In this document: positions 28,701 through 35,388 of the stretch, piece after piece
Layout of the letters: every line of letters begins with the position of its first letter
How positions within the stretch are numbered: the first letter of the stretch is position 1
Notes under the pieces: model-generated
Seen by the model: only the letters and a program-made list of their open reading frames with translations
What the model was told of the DNA's origin: nothing
Databases searched by the model: none
Assembly (NCBI RefSeq): GCF_023283925.1
Contig: NZ_JAKIKX010000002.1
Coordinates: 496,001 to 560,000 of the forward strand
Length of the DNA: 64,000 nucleotides
From: Shewanella marisflavi
Lineage (GTDB): Bacteria; Pseudomonadota; Gammaproteobacteria; Enterobacterales; Shewanellaceae
Reading direction: 5' to 3'
Position numbers and translations under genes: made by a program

Positions 28701-29137
28701 CCTTTATGCTTGGTTTTAATTTCTGGGTTTAATTTTTCCTGAAAAAGTAAAGATGCTTTACCCCAATCGTGGAGCAAAGCAGCCATGCCAGTGAGCGCTT
28801 TAATCAGTGGCAAATATTTCCAATCACTTTCATAGTCGCTGTTTAAGAGGTCTTTCTCTGTACTGTTTACTGGAACATATCCCTCTGCATTAAATTTCTT
28901 TTTGTTGCCCACTACCCATAAAAACTGGCTGCGCGAACGGGAGCGGATCCAGTGGCAACTGACGGCGGTGCTGCGGCTGGCGGTTTGGCGCAGCATTTTT
29001 TTCACCGTGAGTAACCCTTCTTCGGTGGTGAGGGTTTGCCACGTGTTATCACCTATCCGGTTGGCGAAAGCATCCAGTACACGGCGGGTTTTCTTGAGGG
29101 CGTTTTTCTCGCATTGGCTAACAAAGGTGACCATCAT
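25763..29137 (-). CDS. cas3: Cas2-Cas3 fusion, I-F nuclease-helicase
   Basis: The 1124-residue protein joins an N-terminal Cas2-like domain (about 1-80) to an HD nuclease (LLHDWGKAS, H123 and D124) and an SF2 helicase with Walker A STGCGKT (431-437), DEID (593-596), SSAT (624) and QMAGRVRRHR (near 900). Such fusions are specific to type I-F; the protein both destroys targeted DNA and joins Cas1 in acquiring spacers. All key motifs are intact. The ATG overlaps the cas1 stop by four bases. Confidence 0.97.
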   Translation of the reverse strand: MMVTFVSQCEKNALKKTRRVLDAFANRIGDNTWQTLTTEEGLLTVKKMLRQTASRSTAVSCHWIRSRSRSQFLWVVGNKKKFNAEGYVPVNSTEKDLLNSDYESDWKYLPLIKALTGMAALLHDWGKASLLFQEKLNPEIKTKHKGDPLRHEWISCLLFQQWVSSQTHESLDEVWLGTLINQGIDETWLNDNVLPKEKAFAELPIAAALIAWLIVSHHRLPLPKEEGLCNDQREVSNASLDGLLDRITPAWGYENRFDEYNALLPKCFEFPLGLLSNSSIWLAELKRRAKDLLHHLPLLDQAMNDGSWRGILHHARLCLMLGDHYYSSQPNDHQWKTSIELYANTDPITKARKQKLDEHLVNVAKVAVNTVKLLPFFETEPLKATELSELAPKTNTPKAFRWQDKAVRKISEWREHTEDKSQGYFVVNMASTGCGKTIANAKIMQALSEDGESLRFILALGLRTLTLQTGDEYKERLKLQESDLAVLIGSKAISELHKSGKTVEKDDIEPEQADAGSESLESLQDENDALDWQGVLPEEELTTVLTKEKDRKLLYAPVLVCTIDHIMAATETKRGGRYILPCLRLMSSDLVIDEIDDFTGDDLIAIGRLVHLAGMLGRKVMISSATIPPDLALGLYNAYRQGWAVFAASRDRVSTVNCVYVDEFSTDTQLVGSDDADLAAYDAFQQRFVFKRVDKLKQQVAKRKANIIQCIKQNDQPLEKQYFETVKQAVLTKHQHHNTLEPESQTGVSFGVVRVANIQPCVELTQYLLSCDWPADTEVRCMAYHSQQVLLLRHEQEKHLDEVLKRKEKTGELPKAFAHPVIREHLTACQAKNLIFILVATPVEEVGRDHDFDWAVIEPSSFRSIIQMAGRVRRHRDGEIQEPNIGLLQYNVKGFKGGAERVFNHPGYETDSATQLATHDLCELVDEKSLLKAVNAIVRIQKRAVLEPRNNLADLEHFATAKTLGNEHIGKPQQVNISRQERYSRNRRNSASQSCWHEHLHGHIHGYWWLTALPQYFKRFRKSEPTVQIYLVKKARSIEFCLREEQGGLHPIERTLNIEHLPLPPMQQQNLWLQRDYSELVSLYSPSPEQEFATSVRYGEISFVYREGNQQYSYNDQLGLVKVK

Positions 29138-30123
29138 AATTCGCGTGCCTCGCGCTCTTCTTCATCTTTGCCTTGCAGAGCGATACTTTTCACTATGTCA
29201 AACATGAAGTCGAGCGCTTTGTGTTCGATGAAGGCATGTAGAATTTGTTGGCGAAACTCTTGTTCTGTGGCGTTTTCTTTGGCGCAAACGAAGGCCCACG
29301 GCAGCACAATGGCATCTTTGACTAAGTCCGCGACATCAAACACCAAGGCACCACGGCGGGTTTTGCCATGCATGACGGCAAAGCCGTGAGGAATGCCAAG
29401 CACCCACAAACAGCTTGCAGCGAGCCCATAGGCTAAGTAGTTGCCGTGATTGAGAAAGTCGTTGGCTTTGTCCGTGCATTTTGTGTCTGGCTGATGCTGG
29501 CGAGTAAAACCGTCTTTGCCAGTGTTATTGGCGGCATACTTGTATAGCACTTTGGTGAGTTGCGCTTCTGTAAGCTGAAGTTCCGCAGGATTACTGGCAG
29601 ATTCGGTACGCTGGTGGAAAGTATCAAGCGATTGTTTCATCACTTCATCTTGCAGATTAAATTTCTCATGGGTTAATTCGCGATCAGCTCGCCAAACGCG
29701 CTGCAAGTAATCAATCCGAGCATTTTGAAATTGTTTCGCGGCGGCCAAGCGTTTTTCATCATCAAACCAGAATGAGAGCCAGCCTTGTAAGTATTCAGTT
29801 GGGCGATATTCGCTCTGTGGCGTGAACCACTCCACCTCGCAAGCCATGTGCAATGGCGTGCCACCGCCACCACAAAATCCGACCAATACACCAGCCTGTG
29901 AGAGCATGCGCATTGCGGCTTGAGTAATTGAAGTGCCGTTACCGAGCATGAGTACTGTGGTGTTGGCAATCGGAATATTGAAGTAGAGGTTTTCTTTGTC
30001 AGCTTCAGCTAAATATAGCACTCGGCCATCTTTTTGCATCACGCGGCAGTATTCCAAATAAAACATATTGGCGCGCTTGGAATGCAAAATAGATTTTAAA
30101 TCAGAGGGTGAAAAATCTTCCAT
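29134..30123 (-). CDS. cas1: Cas1, integrase of CRISPR adaptation (I-F)
   Basis: Cas1 (329 residues) inserts new spacers at the leader end of the array, in a complex with the Cas2-Cas3 fusion. The N-terminus SDLKSILHSKRANMFYLEYCRVM, the IANTTVLMLGNGTSITQAAMR segment and GFCGGGGTPL are typical of subtype I-F. The catalytic histidine and aspartate lie in HGFAVMHGKTRRGALVFDVADLVKDAIVLPWAF. It is the first gene of the cas operon, and the start at 30121-30123 matches the family N-terminus. Confidence 0.97.
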   Translation of the reverse strand: MEDFSPSDLKSILHSKRANMFYLEYCRVMQKDGRVLYLAEADKENLYFNIPIANTTVLMLGNGTSITQAAMRMLSQAGVLVGFCGGGGTPLHMACEVEWFTPQSEYRPTEYLQGWLSFWFDDEKRLAAAKQFQNARIDYLQRVWRADRELTHEKFNLQDEVMKQSLDTFHQRTESASNPAELQLTEAQLTKVLYKYAANNTGKDGFTRQHQPDTKCTDKANDFLNHGNYLAYGLAASCLWVLGIPHGFAVMHGKTRRGALVFDVADLVKDAIVLPWAFVCAKENATEQEFRQQILHAFIEHKALDFMFDIVKSIALQGKDEEEREAREL

Positions 30124-30459
30124 AACAATCCATTGTCATATGATTTAACTTCATGTAATTCCTTGAAGTATCAACATATCAACCATGGCTTTATTTGGCT
30201 ATAACTTTATTCACATTTACAGATATTATGTCTTCTAATGTGATCGGCCTAGATATAATTTTAGGTTCATTCTGTTTTAAAAAGCGCCTTCTGATACTTT
30301 GGTATCGCATCTGTCTTTCGCGATTCTGACCAAAGCAGCTTGGTTTAACCTTTTAAATCTCAGACACTGGCAGATGAATGAGAGCAAACTCTGCACTCAG
30401 CAAGACACAAAATCCACCTTCAAATGTAGTAGTTATGCACAAAAGTCCAAATGAAGTTG
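30124..30459. other. Region between cas1 and the integrase gene
   Basis: These 336 bases must hold the cas operon promoter on the minus strand. I see AT-rich stretches but no clear -35/-10 pair that I would defend, and no open frame with a ribosome-binding site. It is the only sizeable gap inside the island apart from the leader. Confidence 0.5.
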
Positions 30460-31722
30460 CTACTTTACGGCCTTAAGCTCCACCACATTCTCATAAGCTG
30501 CAGGATCCTTAAGCTTCTGCAGCTTATGCCACCACACCTTATAGGCTTTCGCCTGTTCCTCTAAGTAATCGTGATGGTCATAGATTGACTGTACGCCATC
30601 AAGCTTATGCCCCAGCATAGTTTCAGCGACCTCAGTAGTGGTGATCTTACTCATATTAGTGCGCTGTGTTCTGCGCAGATCGTGCATGGTCCAGTCATTA
30701 TCGAGCGGAGTACCATTCTTTATCGACCAGGTAATGATAGGCCTTGCCATGCGTGTCACTACCGCTTGAGAGTAAAACTCACCATCTTTAGTAGGAAACA
30801 TTATGTCCGTTTCGCTTAGCGACATAGCCAGCTCAATCACAGGCTTAACCTCTTCAATGATTGGCCTCACCAGAGCACGCTTCATCTTGTAGCCTGTCTT
30901 GTGGTTTTCAACCGGCACAGTCCATATCATCTTGTCCAGATCGAAATGCTGCTTTAATGCCAGGCGCAGCTCGCCAATGCGGCAACCATAGAACAATGCC
31001 AAAAAGACCAAGATGCGATTACCCAAGCGCTGACGATTCGCAAGCTCAATGCCCTGCAGCAATATGGCTAACTCATCGTCGCTTAGGATGCGTGAGCGAC
31101 TACCAAGTGAGATGTTTAGATCTTCCTTTGACTCGATGCCCGCCAACTCATTGACCTTAATTAGGCGGCGTCTAACGGCCCACTTCAACGCGCGTCGACT
31201 AACGCCCAACACCAGGTTGGTGGCGGTTGGCTTTTTCGCGGCGAGTGATTCAAGCAGATCAAGCCATTGATGAAATGACACCTTATCGACTTGCTTATTT
31301 CCTAGTGTTGGGAATACGTTGATCTCGAGCGCGCGCAAATACTCCTTTGCCGTTTGCTCTTTAACGTTTGAGCGGCCTTCGCCAAACTGTGAGTTATGCC
31401 AGGCACGAAAAATACTCTCTATCGTGCCATCGTCGCCATTAGCTTTAGCCGCTTTTTCTCTCTTCGCTTCTCTGGGATCAATGCCATTGAGCAGGAGCTT
31501 GCGCTGTTCTTCGCAAAGATCTCGCGCCTCTTTTAATGACATTAACGGATATGGTCCAATATCGATACGGGCACCTTTACCATTCCATTGGTAACGCATT
31601 TGGAAAGTGATGACGCCCTTTGCTGAAACACGAATACTTAAACCGTCACGATCAGCACGTTCAAATGCCTTGGTTGAAGGTTTTCCTAAGTTAGCCTTAA
31701 GCCATGAATCAGTTAATGCCAT
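30460..31722 (-). CDS. Tyrosine integrase, DUF4102/P4 type
   Basis: The 420-residue protein has an N-terminal DUF4102 arm-binding domain (MALTDSWLKANLG; LSIRVSAKGVITFQMRYQW; IDIGPYPLMSLKEARD), a core-binding domain (about 100-195) and a catalytic domain with R248 (YGCRIGELRL), H347-x-x-R350 (WTMHDLRRTQR), H372 (LGHKLDG) and Y381 (SIYDHHDYLEE). All catalytic residues are present, so the enzyme is probably active. It sits beside one attachment core with its promoter towards that end, the usual arrangement. AAAGGAT precedes the ATG. P4-type integrases often use tRNA genes; this one appears to use the scpB-rluB junction. Confidence 0.95.
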   Translation of the reverse strand: MALTDSWLKANLGKPSTKAFERADRDGLSIRVSAKGVITFQMRYQWNGKGARIDIGPYPLMSLKEARDLCEEQRKLLLNGIDPREAKREKAAKANGDDGTIESIFRAWHNSQFGEGRSNVKEQTAKEYLRALEINVFPTLGNKQVDKVSFHQWLDLLESLAAKKPTATNLVLGVSRRALKWAVRRRLIKVNELAGIESKEDLNISLGSRSRILSDDELAILLQGIELANRQRLGNRILVFLALFYGCRIGELRLALKQHFDLDKMIWTVPVENHKTGYKMKRALVRPIIEEVKPVIELAMSLSETDIMFPTKDGEFYSQAVVTRMARPIITWSIKNGTPLDNDWTMHDLRRTQRTNMSKITTTEVAETMLGHKLDGVQSIYDHHDYLEEQAKAYKVWWHKLQKLKDPAAYENVVELKAVK

Positions 31723-31737
31723 ATCCTTTCACCCCTG

Positions 31738-31772
31738 TGTACATAATGAAATTTTGTACGGGATTATGTACA
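31738..31772. promoter_or_regulatory. Inverted repeat upstream of the integrase gene
   Basis: TGTACATAAT (31738-31747) and its exact inverse ATTATGTACA (31763-31772) flank a third TGTAC half-site on the same side as the left-end motif. The set could be an autoregulatory operator, arm-type integrase sites, or both. Confidence 0.6.
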
Positions 31773-31903
31773 AAAATTTCGAGTTAGGTTCTGAATGGAA
31801 TCGAATAAAAAAATACTGAATAAATGATTTTTTATTGCTTTTTCAATAAGTAGCACAACCAAAACGAAAGGATGTGAATGATAATGAAATCGCCAAATTA
31901 GAA

Positions 31904-31923
31904 TCACTCATTAGTAGACTCTT
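31904..31923. repeat. Attachment core, scpB side
   Basis: Second exact copy of TCACTCATTAGTAGACTCTT. On the minus strand it encodes the last six codons and stop of scpB. The match to the rluB-side copy ends sharply on both sides, so the duplication is 20 bp. Confidence 0.92.
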
Positions 31924-32530
31924 CATCGGTTTTAGGCGCCGAAGCAGAATCAGTAATCGCCTGACTCTGACCAAACAGCGCCGCTAATGACTCGGCATCG
32001 GATAAGGGAGGAAGGTCCGCTATCGTGTCCAAGCCAAAATAGGCTAAAAATTCATTTGTGGTCGCATAGAGCCCGGGCCTGCCCGGCACCTCTTTATGAC
32101 CAACAATCTTAATCCAATGTCTATCGGATAAACTCTTGATAATGTGGCTTCCTACTGCCACACCGCGCACAAACTCTATGTCTGCACGGGTCACCGGCTG
32201 GCGATAAGCGATCACCGCCAGGGTTTCCAAGGTCGCTCGTGAATAACGCGGCGCCTTCTCTTGCCACAAGGGCTGTAAGTAGGGGCTCAGGGTTTCGATA
32301 GACTGAAAACGATATCCCCCGGCAACCTTGACTAACTCGATACCGCGCCCTTGATAGTCCTGCTGCAACTCCTCGATAGCGGCCTTCACTTTAGCGCGGG
32401 AAACGCTAAAATTTGCCAGCACACTCTCGTTTAACTGCTTGATAGAGACAGTTTTCGCCATCACAAACAAGCTAGCTTCGATCAATTGCTTAAGTTGATC
32501 AGGGTTTATTTGCAGTTTCTTACTCGACAA
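31904..32530 (-). CDS. scpB: Segregation and condensation protein ScpB
   Basis: The 208-residue protein holds the paired winged-helix fold of ScpB, with APRYSRATLETLAVIAYRQPVTRADIEFVRGV and LYATTNEFLAYFGLDTIADLPPL, both characteristic. ScpB works with ScpA and SMC-type proteins in chromosome organisation. The start is a TTG at 32528-32530, directly after the scpA stop, with AGGG upstream. Its last 18 bases and stop lie in the 20-bp attachment core, so the 3' end is regenerated by the island. Without the island its stop would overlap the rluB start (AATGAGTGA). Confidence 0.95.
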   Translation of the reverse strand: MSSKKLQINPDQLKQLIEASLFVMAKTVSIKQLNESVLANFSVSRAKVKAAIEELQQDYQGRGIELVKVAGGYRFQSIETLSPYLQPLWQEKAPRYSRATLETLAVIAYRQPVTRADIEFVRGVAVGSHIIKSLSDRHWIKIVGHKEVPGRPGLYATTNEFLAYFGLDTIADLPPLSDAESLAALFGQSQAITDSASAPKTDEESTNE

Positions 32531-33319
32531 TCAATAGGCCCTAACATGTATGGTCGACAGTGGCTGCGCCTGAATAAGATCGACCAATAGCTCCTTTACC
32601 AGCTCCATCAGTGCAAGAAAGCTTACGACCACGCCCGCTCGCCCTTCGGAAACATCAAACAGCTGCTCGAAAGGCACATAAGACTTGCCTTCTAGCATAG
32701 CCAAAATTTGTGTCATGCGTTCCCGTGTCGACAGGTGTTCACGCCTGACATGGTGATGCTCAGTCGCTTCCACACGCTTTAATACGGCGGCAAAGGCGCC
32801 TGCTAACTCTACAAGCGACACAGATGGCGGCAGCAACACAGGTTTAATATCTGGTGCCGGTTGCACTTTAGCCTGAAACACATCACGCTCTAACCTAGAT
32901 AAGGCATCGAGCCTTTGCTGGGCATCTTTAATCACCTCATAGGCTCTCAGTTGCCTGATCAGCTGCGCCCGCGGGTCGTCCTCTTCCTCTTGCGCTAACT
33001 CTGGCTTAGGCAGTAGCAGCCTGGACTTGATCTCGGCTAAGGTCGCCGCCATCACCAGATAGTCGGCAGCCAGCTCTACCCTCGCCCCCTGTAACAGCTC
33101 AATATATTCAAGATATTGATCCGTTACTGGCGAAATCGCCAGCTCTACCACATCCAATTTCTGTTTGCGGATTAGATAGAGTAAGAGATCAAGCGGTCCT
33201 TCAAACGACTCAAGGAACACCTCTAGCGCCTCGGGAGGAATAAAAAGATCCGCCGGTAGTTGCTTAACCGGTTCGCCTCTGACCACGGCTAAAGGTAAAC
33301 TTTGTTGAGTCCCCTGCAT
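32531..33319 (-). CDS. scpA: Segregation and condensation protein ScpA
   Basis: The 262-residue kleisin-like protein links SMC heads. FLESFEGPLDLLLYLIRKQKLDVVELAISPVTDQYLEYI is the hallmark N-terminal region and ELAADYLVMAATLAEIKSRLLLP follows; the winged-helix C-terminus ends the protein. The ATG at 33317-33319 has GGGAG seven bases upstream; a TTG four codons earlier is less likely. Coupled to scpB without a gap. The leader upstream has a short repeat of TTGAATCTTAG (33378-33405). Confidence 0.95.
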   Translation of the reverse strand: MQGTQQSLPLAVVRGEPVKQLPADLFIPPEALEVFLESFEGPLDLLLYLIRKQKLDVVELAISPVTDQYLEYIELLQGARVELAADYLVMAATLAEIKSRLLLPKPELAQEEEDDPRAQLIRQLRAYEVIKDAQQRLDALSRLERDVFQAKVQPAPDIKPVLLPPSVSLVELAGAFAAVLKRVEATEHHHVRREHLSTRERMTQILAMLEGKSYVPFEQLFDVSEGRAGVVVSFLALMELVKELLVDLIQAQPLSTIHVRAY

Positions 33320-33475
33320 CCGCTCTCCCAATTACCAAGCCCCAAAAGCGTTATGACTCAGACCTTAGGGCATGAATCCTTGAATCTTAGGGCTTGAATC
33401 TTAGCGCTAAAAATAGTGTGCTAAACGACACCAAACGCGCGATTATACCTGCTAAATCTGCCAATAGACAGGGCT

Positions 33476-34096
33476 TTAACCAAACTGACTCACGTCACCA
33501 GCGCCTTCACGTAAGATCTCGATATCGCCCTCGGAGAGATCGATTACCGTAGTAGGTTTCTCGCCAAGGTATCCGCCATGAATGATCACATCAACCTGGT
33601 GCTCTAAGATGTCACGAATATGTTCGGGATCTGACTCCGCAAACTCAGCGCCAGGTAAAATCAGACTGGTAGACATCAGCGGGGCATCGAGTGCTTCAAG
33701 CAGCGCCAGTGCTATCACATTGTCAGGTACGCGAATACCTATGGTCTTCTTCTTAGGGTTTTGCAGACGCTTAGGCACCTCTTTGGTCGCCTTGAAGATA
33801 AAGGTATAAGGCCCTGGTGTATTGTGCTTCAGCACGCGATAAGCCTGATTATCGACCCTGGCATAGGTCGCCAATTCCGACTGGTCACGTACCATCAAAG
33901 AGAAGTTATGATCATTCTCAATTTGACGGATGCGCACTATGCGGGTCATCGCGTCCTTTTCACCAAGCAGGCAGCCCAGGGCATAACCCGAGTCTGTGGG
34001 ATAAACCACGACACCACCTTGCTTGATCACATTGACCGCCTGATTAATCAGGCGGGTTTGAGGGTTTTCCTCATGTACATAAAAAAACTGACTCAT
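33476..34096 (-). CDS. yciO: YciO, Sua5/YrdC-family protein
   Basis: The 206-residue protein has the YrdC fold: GGVVVYPTDSGYALGCLLGEKDA, IRQIENDHNFSLMVRD, LKHNTPGPYTFIFKATKEVPK and IGIRVPDN. The family binds double-stranded RNA and nucleotides; TsaC/Sua5 members make threonylcarbamoyl-AMP for tRNA, while YciO's own role is less certain. It lacks the KRxxR set of true TsaC at the N-terminus. The ATG overlaps the rnm stop by four bases, and I prefer it to an ATG five codons upstream. Confidence 0.92.
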   Translation of the reverse strand: MSQFFYVHEENPQTRLINQAVNVIKQGGVVVYPTDSGYALGCLLGEKDAMTRIVRIRQIENDHNFSLMVRDQSELATYARVDNQAYRVLKHNTPGPYTFIFKATKEVPKRLQNPKKKTIGIRVPDNVIALALLEALDAPLMSTSLILPGAEFAESDPEHIRDILEHQVDVIIHGGYLGEKPTTVIDLSEGDIEILREGAGDVSQFG

Positions 34097-34953
34097 GGGG
34101 TTTCCATCCAATTATCCATTTGCCAAACCCAATCGACTCCTTGGGGTTGGAACATATTTTTACCCAGCTCTAGCCAACTACCTGGAAAGTGGAAATCACT
34201 TCCCAGCGAGGCATACAGACCATTGAGCCGACTCAAGGCTATTAAATTATTACGATCATCCAAGGTTTGCTGACCCAGCACCACCTCCATGGCATCGCCG
34301 CCAGCCTGCTTGAACTCCCGTACCAAGCGTTTCAACCATTTTGCCGATAGCTTGTAACCACTGGGGTGGGCAAGTACCGCAATACCACCGCATTGGTGAA
34401 TGAGTTCAATGGCCGTTGCCATATCAGACCAATTGTTAGGCACATAGCCAGTCTTGCCCCGCGCCAAATACTTCTTAAACACGGCGGCGGCATTGTTGGC
34501 GTACCCGTTGTCGGCTAACCAACGAGCATAGTGGCCACGACTCAGCGCGGCGCCGTCGGCTAATGCCTTAGCACCTTCATAGGCGCCGTCAATGCCAGCC
34601 TTAGCCAGACGCGTACCTATCTCCTCAGCCCTCGTCTCTCGCAGCGCCCGCTGCTCAATAAGAAAATCATTGAACCCCTGATGCTCGGTGTCGATATTGA
34701 GCGCAACGATATGAATATCAAAGTTGTTCCAACGGGTAGACACTTCACATCCATTAATCAGGGTCAACGGCACATCCTGGCTCTGGTTGAACTCGTGTGC
34801 CTCTTTTAAACCGGCTAAAGTATCGTGATCGGTAATCGCCAGCATCTGCACCCCATTACTTAGGGCTCTGGCCACTAATTCTGAGGGGGTTAACTGGCCA
34901 TCGGAAGCCGTAGTGTGGCTGTGAAGATCGATTAAACGCGTTTCATTTGTCAT
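34093..34953 (-). CDS. rnm: RNase AM, PHP-domain 5'-3' exonuclease (YciV/TrpH)
   Basis: This 286-residue PHP-domain protein has the metal-binding motifs DLHSHTTASDG (near 9), ITDHDTLAG (near 40), NGCEVS, the HPSGYKL segment and GSDFHFPG near the end. The E. coli enzyme trims the 5' ends of rRNAs and degrades short RNAs. It heads the rnm-yciO-scpA-scpB unit and is divergent from the trp operon, the reason for the old name TrpH. Confidence 0.93.
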   Translation of the reverse strand: MTNETRLIDLHSHTTASDGQLTPSELVARALSNGVQMLAITDHDTLAGLKEAHEFNQSQDVPLTLINGCEVSTRWNNFDIHIVALNIDTEHQGFNDFLIEQRALRETRAEEIGTRLAKAGIDGAYEGAKALADGAALSRGHYARWLADNGYANNAAAVFKKYLARGKTGYVPNNWSDMATAIELIHQCGGIAVLAHPSGYKLSAKWLKRLVREFKQAGGDAMEVVLGQQTLDDRNNLIALSRLNGLYASLGSDFHFPGSWLELGKNMFQPQGVDWVWQMDNWMETP

Positions 34954-35090
34954 CCCTTTATTCTACTCGACTTTGTTATTAGAAACATCTAATTGGATGA
35001 AATTGGATGAGAATCGTTAAATATCCTTGTCAATCTGTACAGCTTAAGATCAAAACCAGGTTAATAGGGCACAAATAGAGAAATATTCAA

Positions 35091-35120
35091 TTGACAAGGC
35101 AACAGATGGGATGTTTTGAT
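35091..35120 (+). promoter_or_regulatory. Probable trp operon promoter
   Basis: A perfect TTGACA (35091-35096) is followed at 18 bases by TTTGAT (35115-35120), 45 bases before the leader peptide. I do not see a convincing TrpR operator. Confidence 0.5.
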
Positions 35121-35164
35121 ATAGCCAAGACAAAGATTCAACTTTTACGTGAGACAAACATTCA

Positions 35165-35218
35165 ATGACTAATCAGCTATTCAACATCATTAACTGGTGG
35201 TGGCACTTCCCAACATAG
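35165..35218 (+). CDS. trpL: trp operon leader peptide
   Basis: A 17-residue frame, MTNQLFNIINWWWHFPT, has three adjacent Trp codons (35195-35203) just before the attenuator, the defining feature of trpL. Ribosome stalling at these codons when charged tRNA-Trp is short allows the antiterminator to form. The ribosome-binding site is weak (GTGAGA). The protein itself has no other expected function. Confidence 0.93.
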   Translation: MTNQLFNIINWWWHFPT

Positions 35219-35295
35219 CGGGTGGTGTGAATATCTGTGCTCATGTAAAAGAGACAAGATTCAAACAAAAAGCCCGCACTCGATGCGGGCTTTTT
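35218..35295 (+). promoter_or_regulatory. trp attenuator
   Basis: The terminator hairpin is AGCCCGCA (35271-35278) paired to TGCGGGCT (35284-35291) with a T-tail. The segment GCGGG at 35218-35222, right after the trpL stop, can pair with CCCGC in the left arm and so form the competing antiterminator. The layout is the classic transcription attenuator. Confidence 0.9.
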
Positions 35296-35388
35296 GCATT
35301 TAATCACCTAATTTTATTAATAGATTTAACAAGCACTAACTCAATAACTAAACGAAGTTAGTCCACTACCGGCAGTAGGAGCACAAAT

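Larger units (their letters stand above)
17553..31923. mobile_element. Integrative island carrying a type I-F CRISPR-Cas system
   Basis: The segment is bounded by two exact copies of a 20-bp sequence and holds an integrase, cas genes and a CRISPR array, all on the minus strand. Outside the boundaries the genes are rluB and scpB, which in related genomes are adjacent in one operon (known gene order). Removing one repeat and everything between the copies would join scpB to rluB with overlapping stop and start codons, as expected of the uninserted state. The element is about 14.35 kb. No transposase, conjugation, toxin-antitoxin or excisionase gene is evident. Confidence 0.9.

Noticed and set aside
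21875..30123. Minimal I-F2 variant, known from some Shewanella
   Set aside because: A full-length Csy1 and the standard Csy2, Csy3 and Csy4 are present, so this is the ordinary I-F1 form. No transposition genes (tnsABC, tniQ) are linked, so it is not an I-F3 transposon either.
30373..30453. A 26-codon frame between cas1 and the integrase gene
   Set aside because: No ribosome-binding site, no recognisable sequence, and opposite in strand to every gene of the island.
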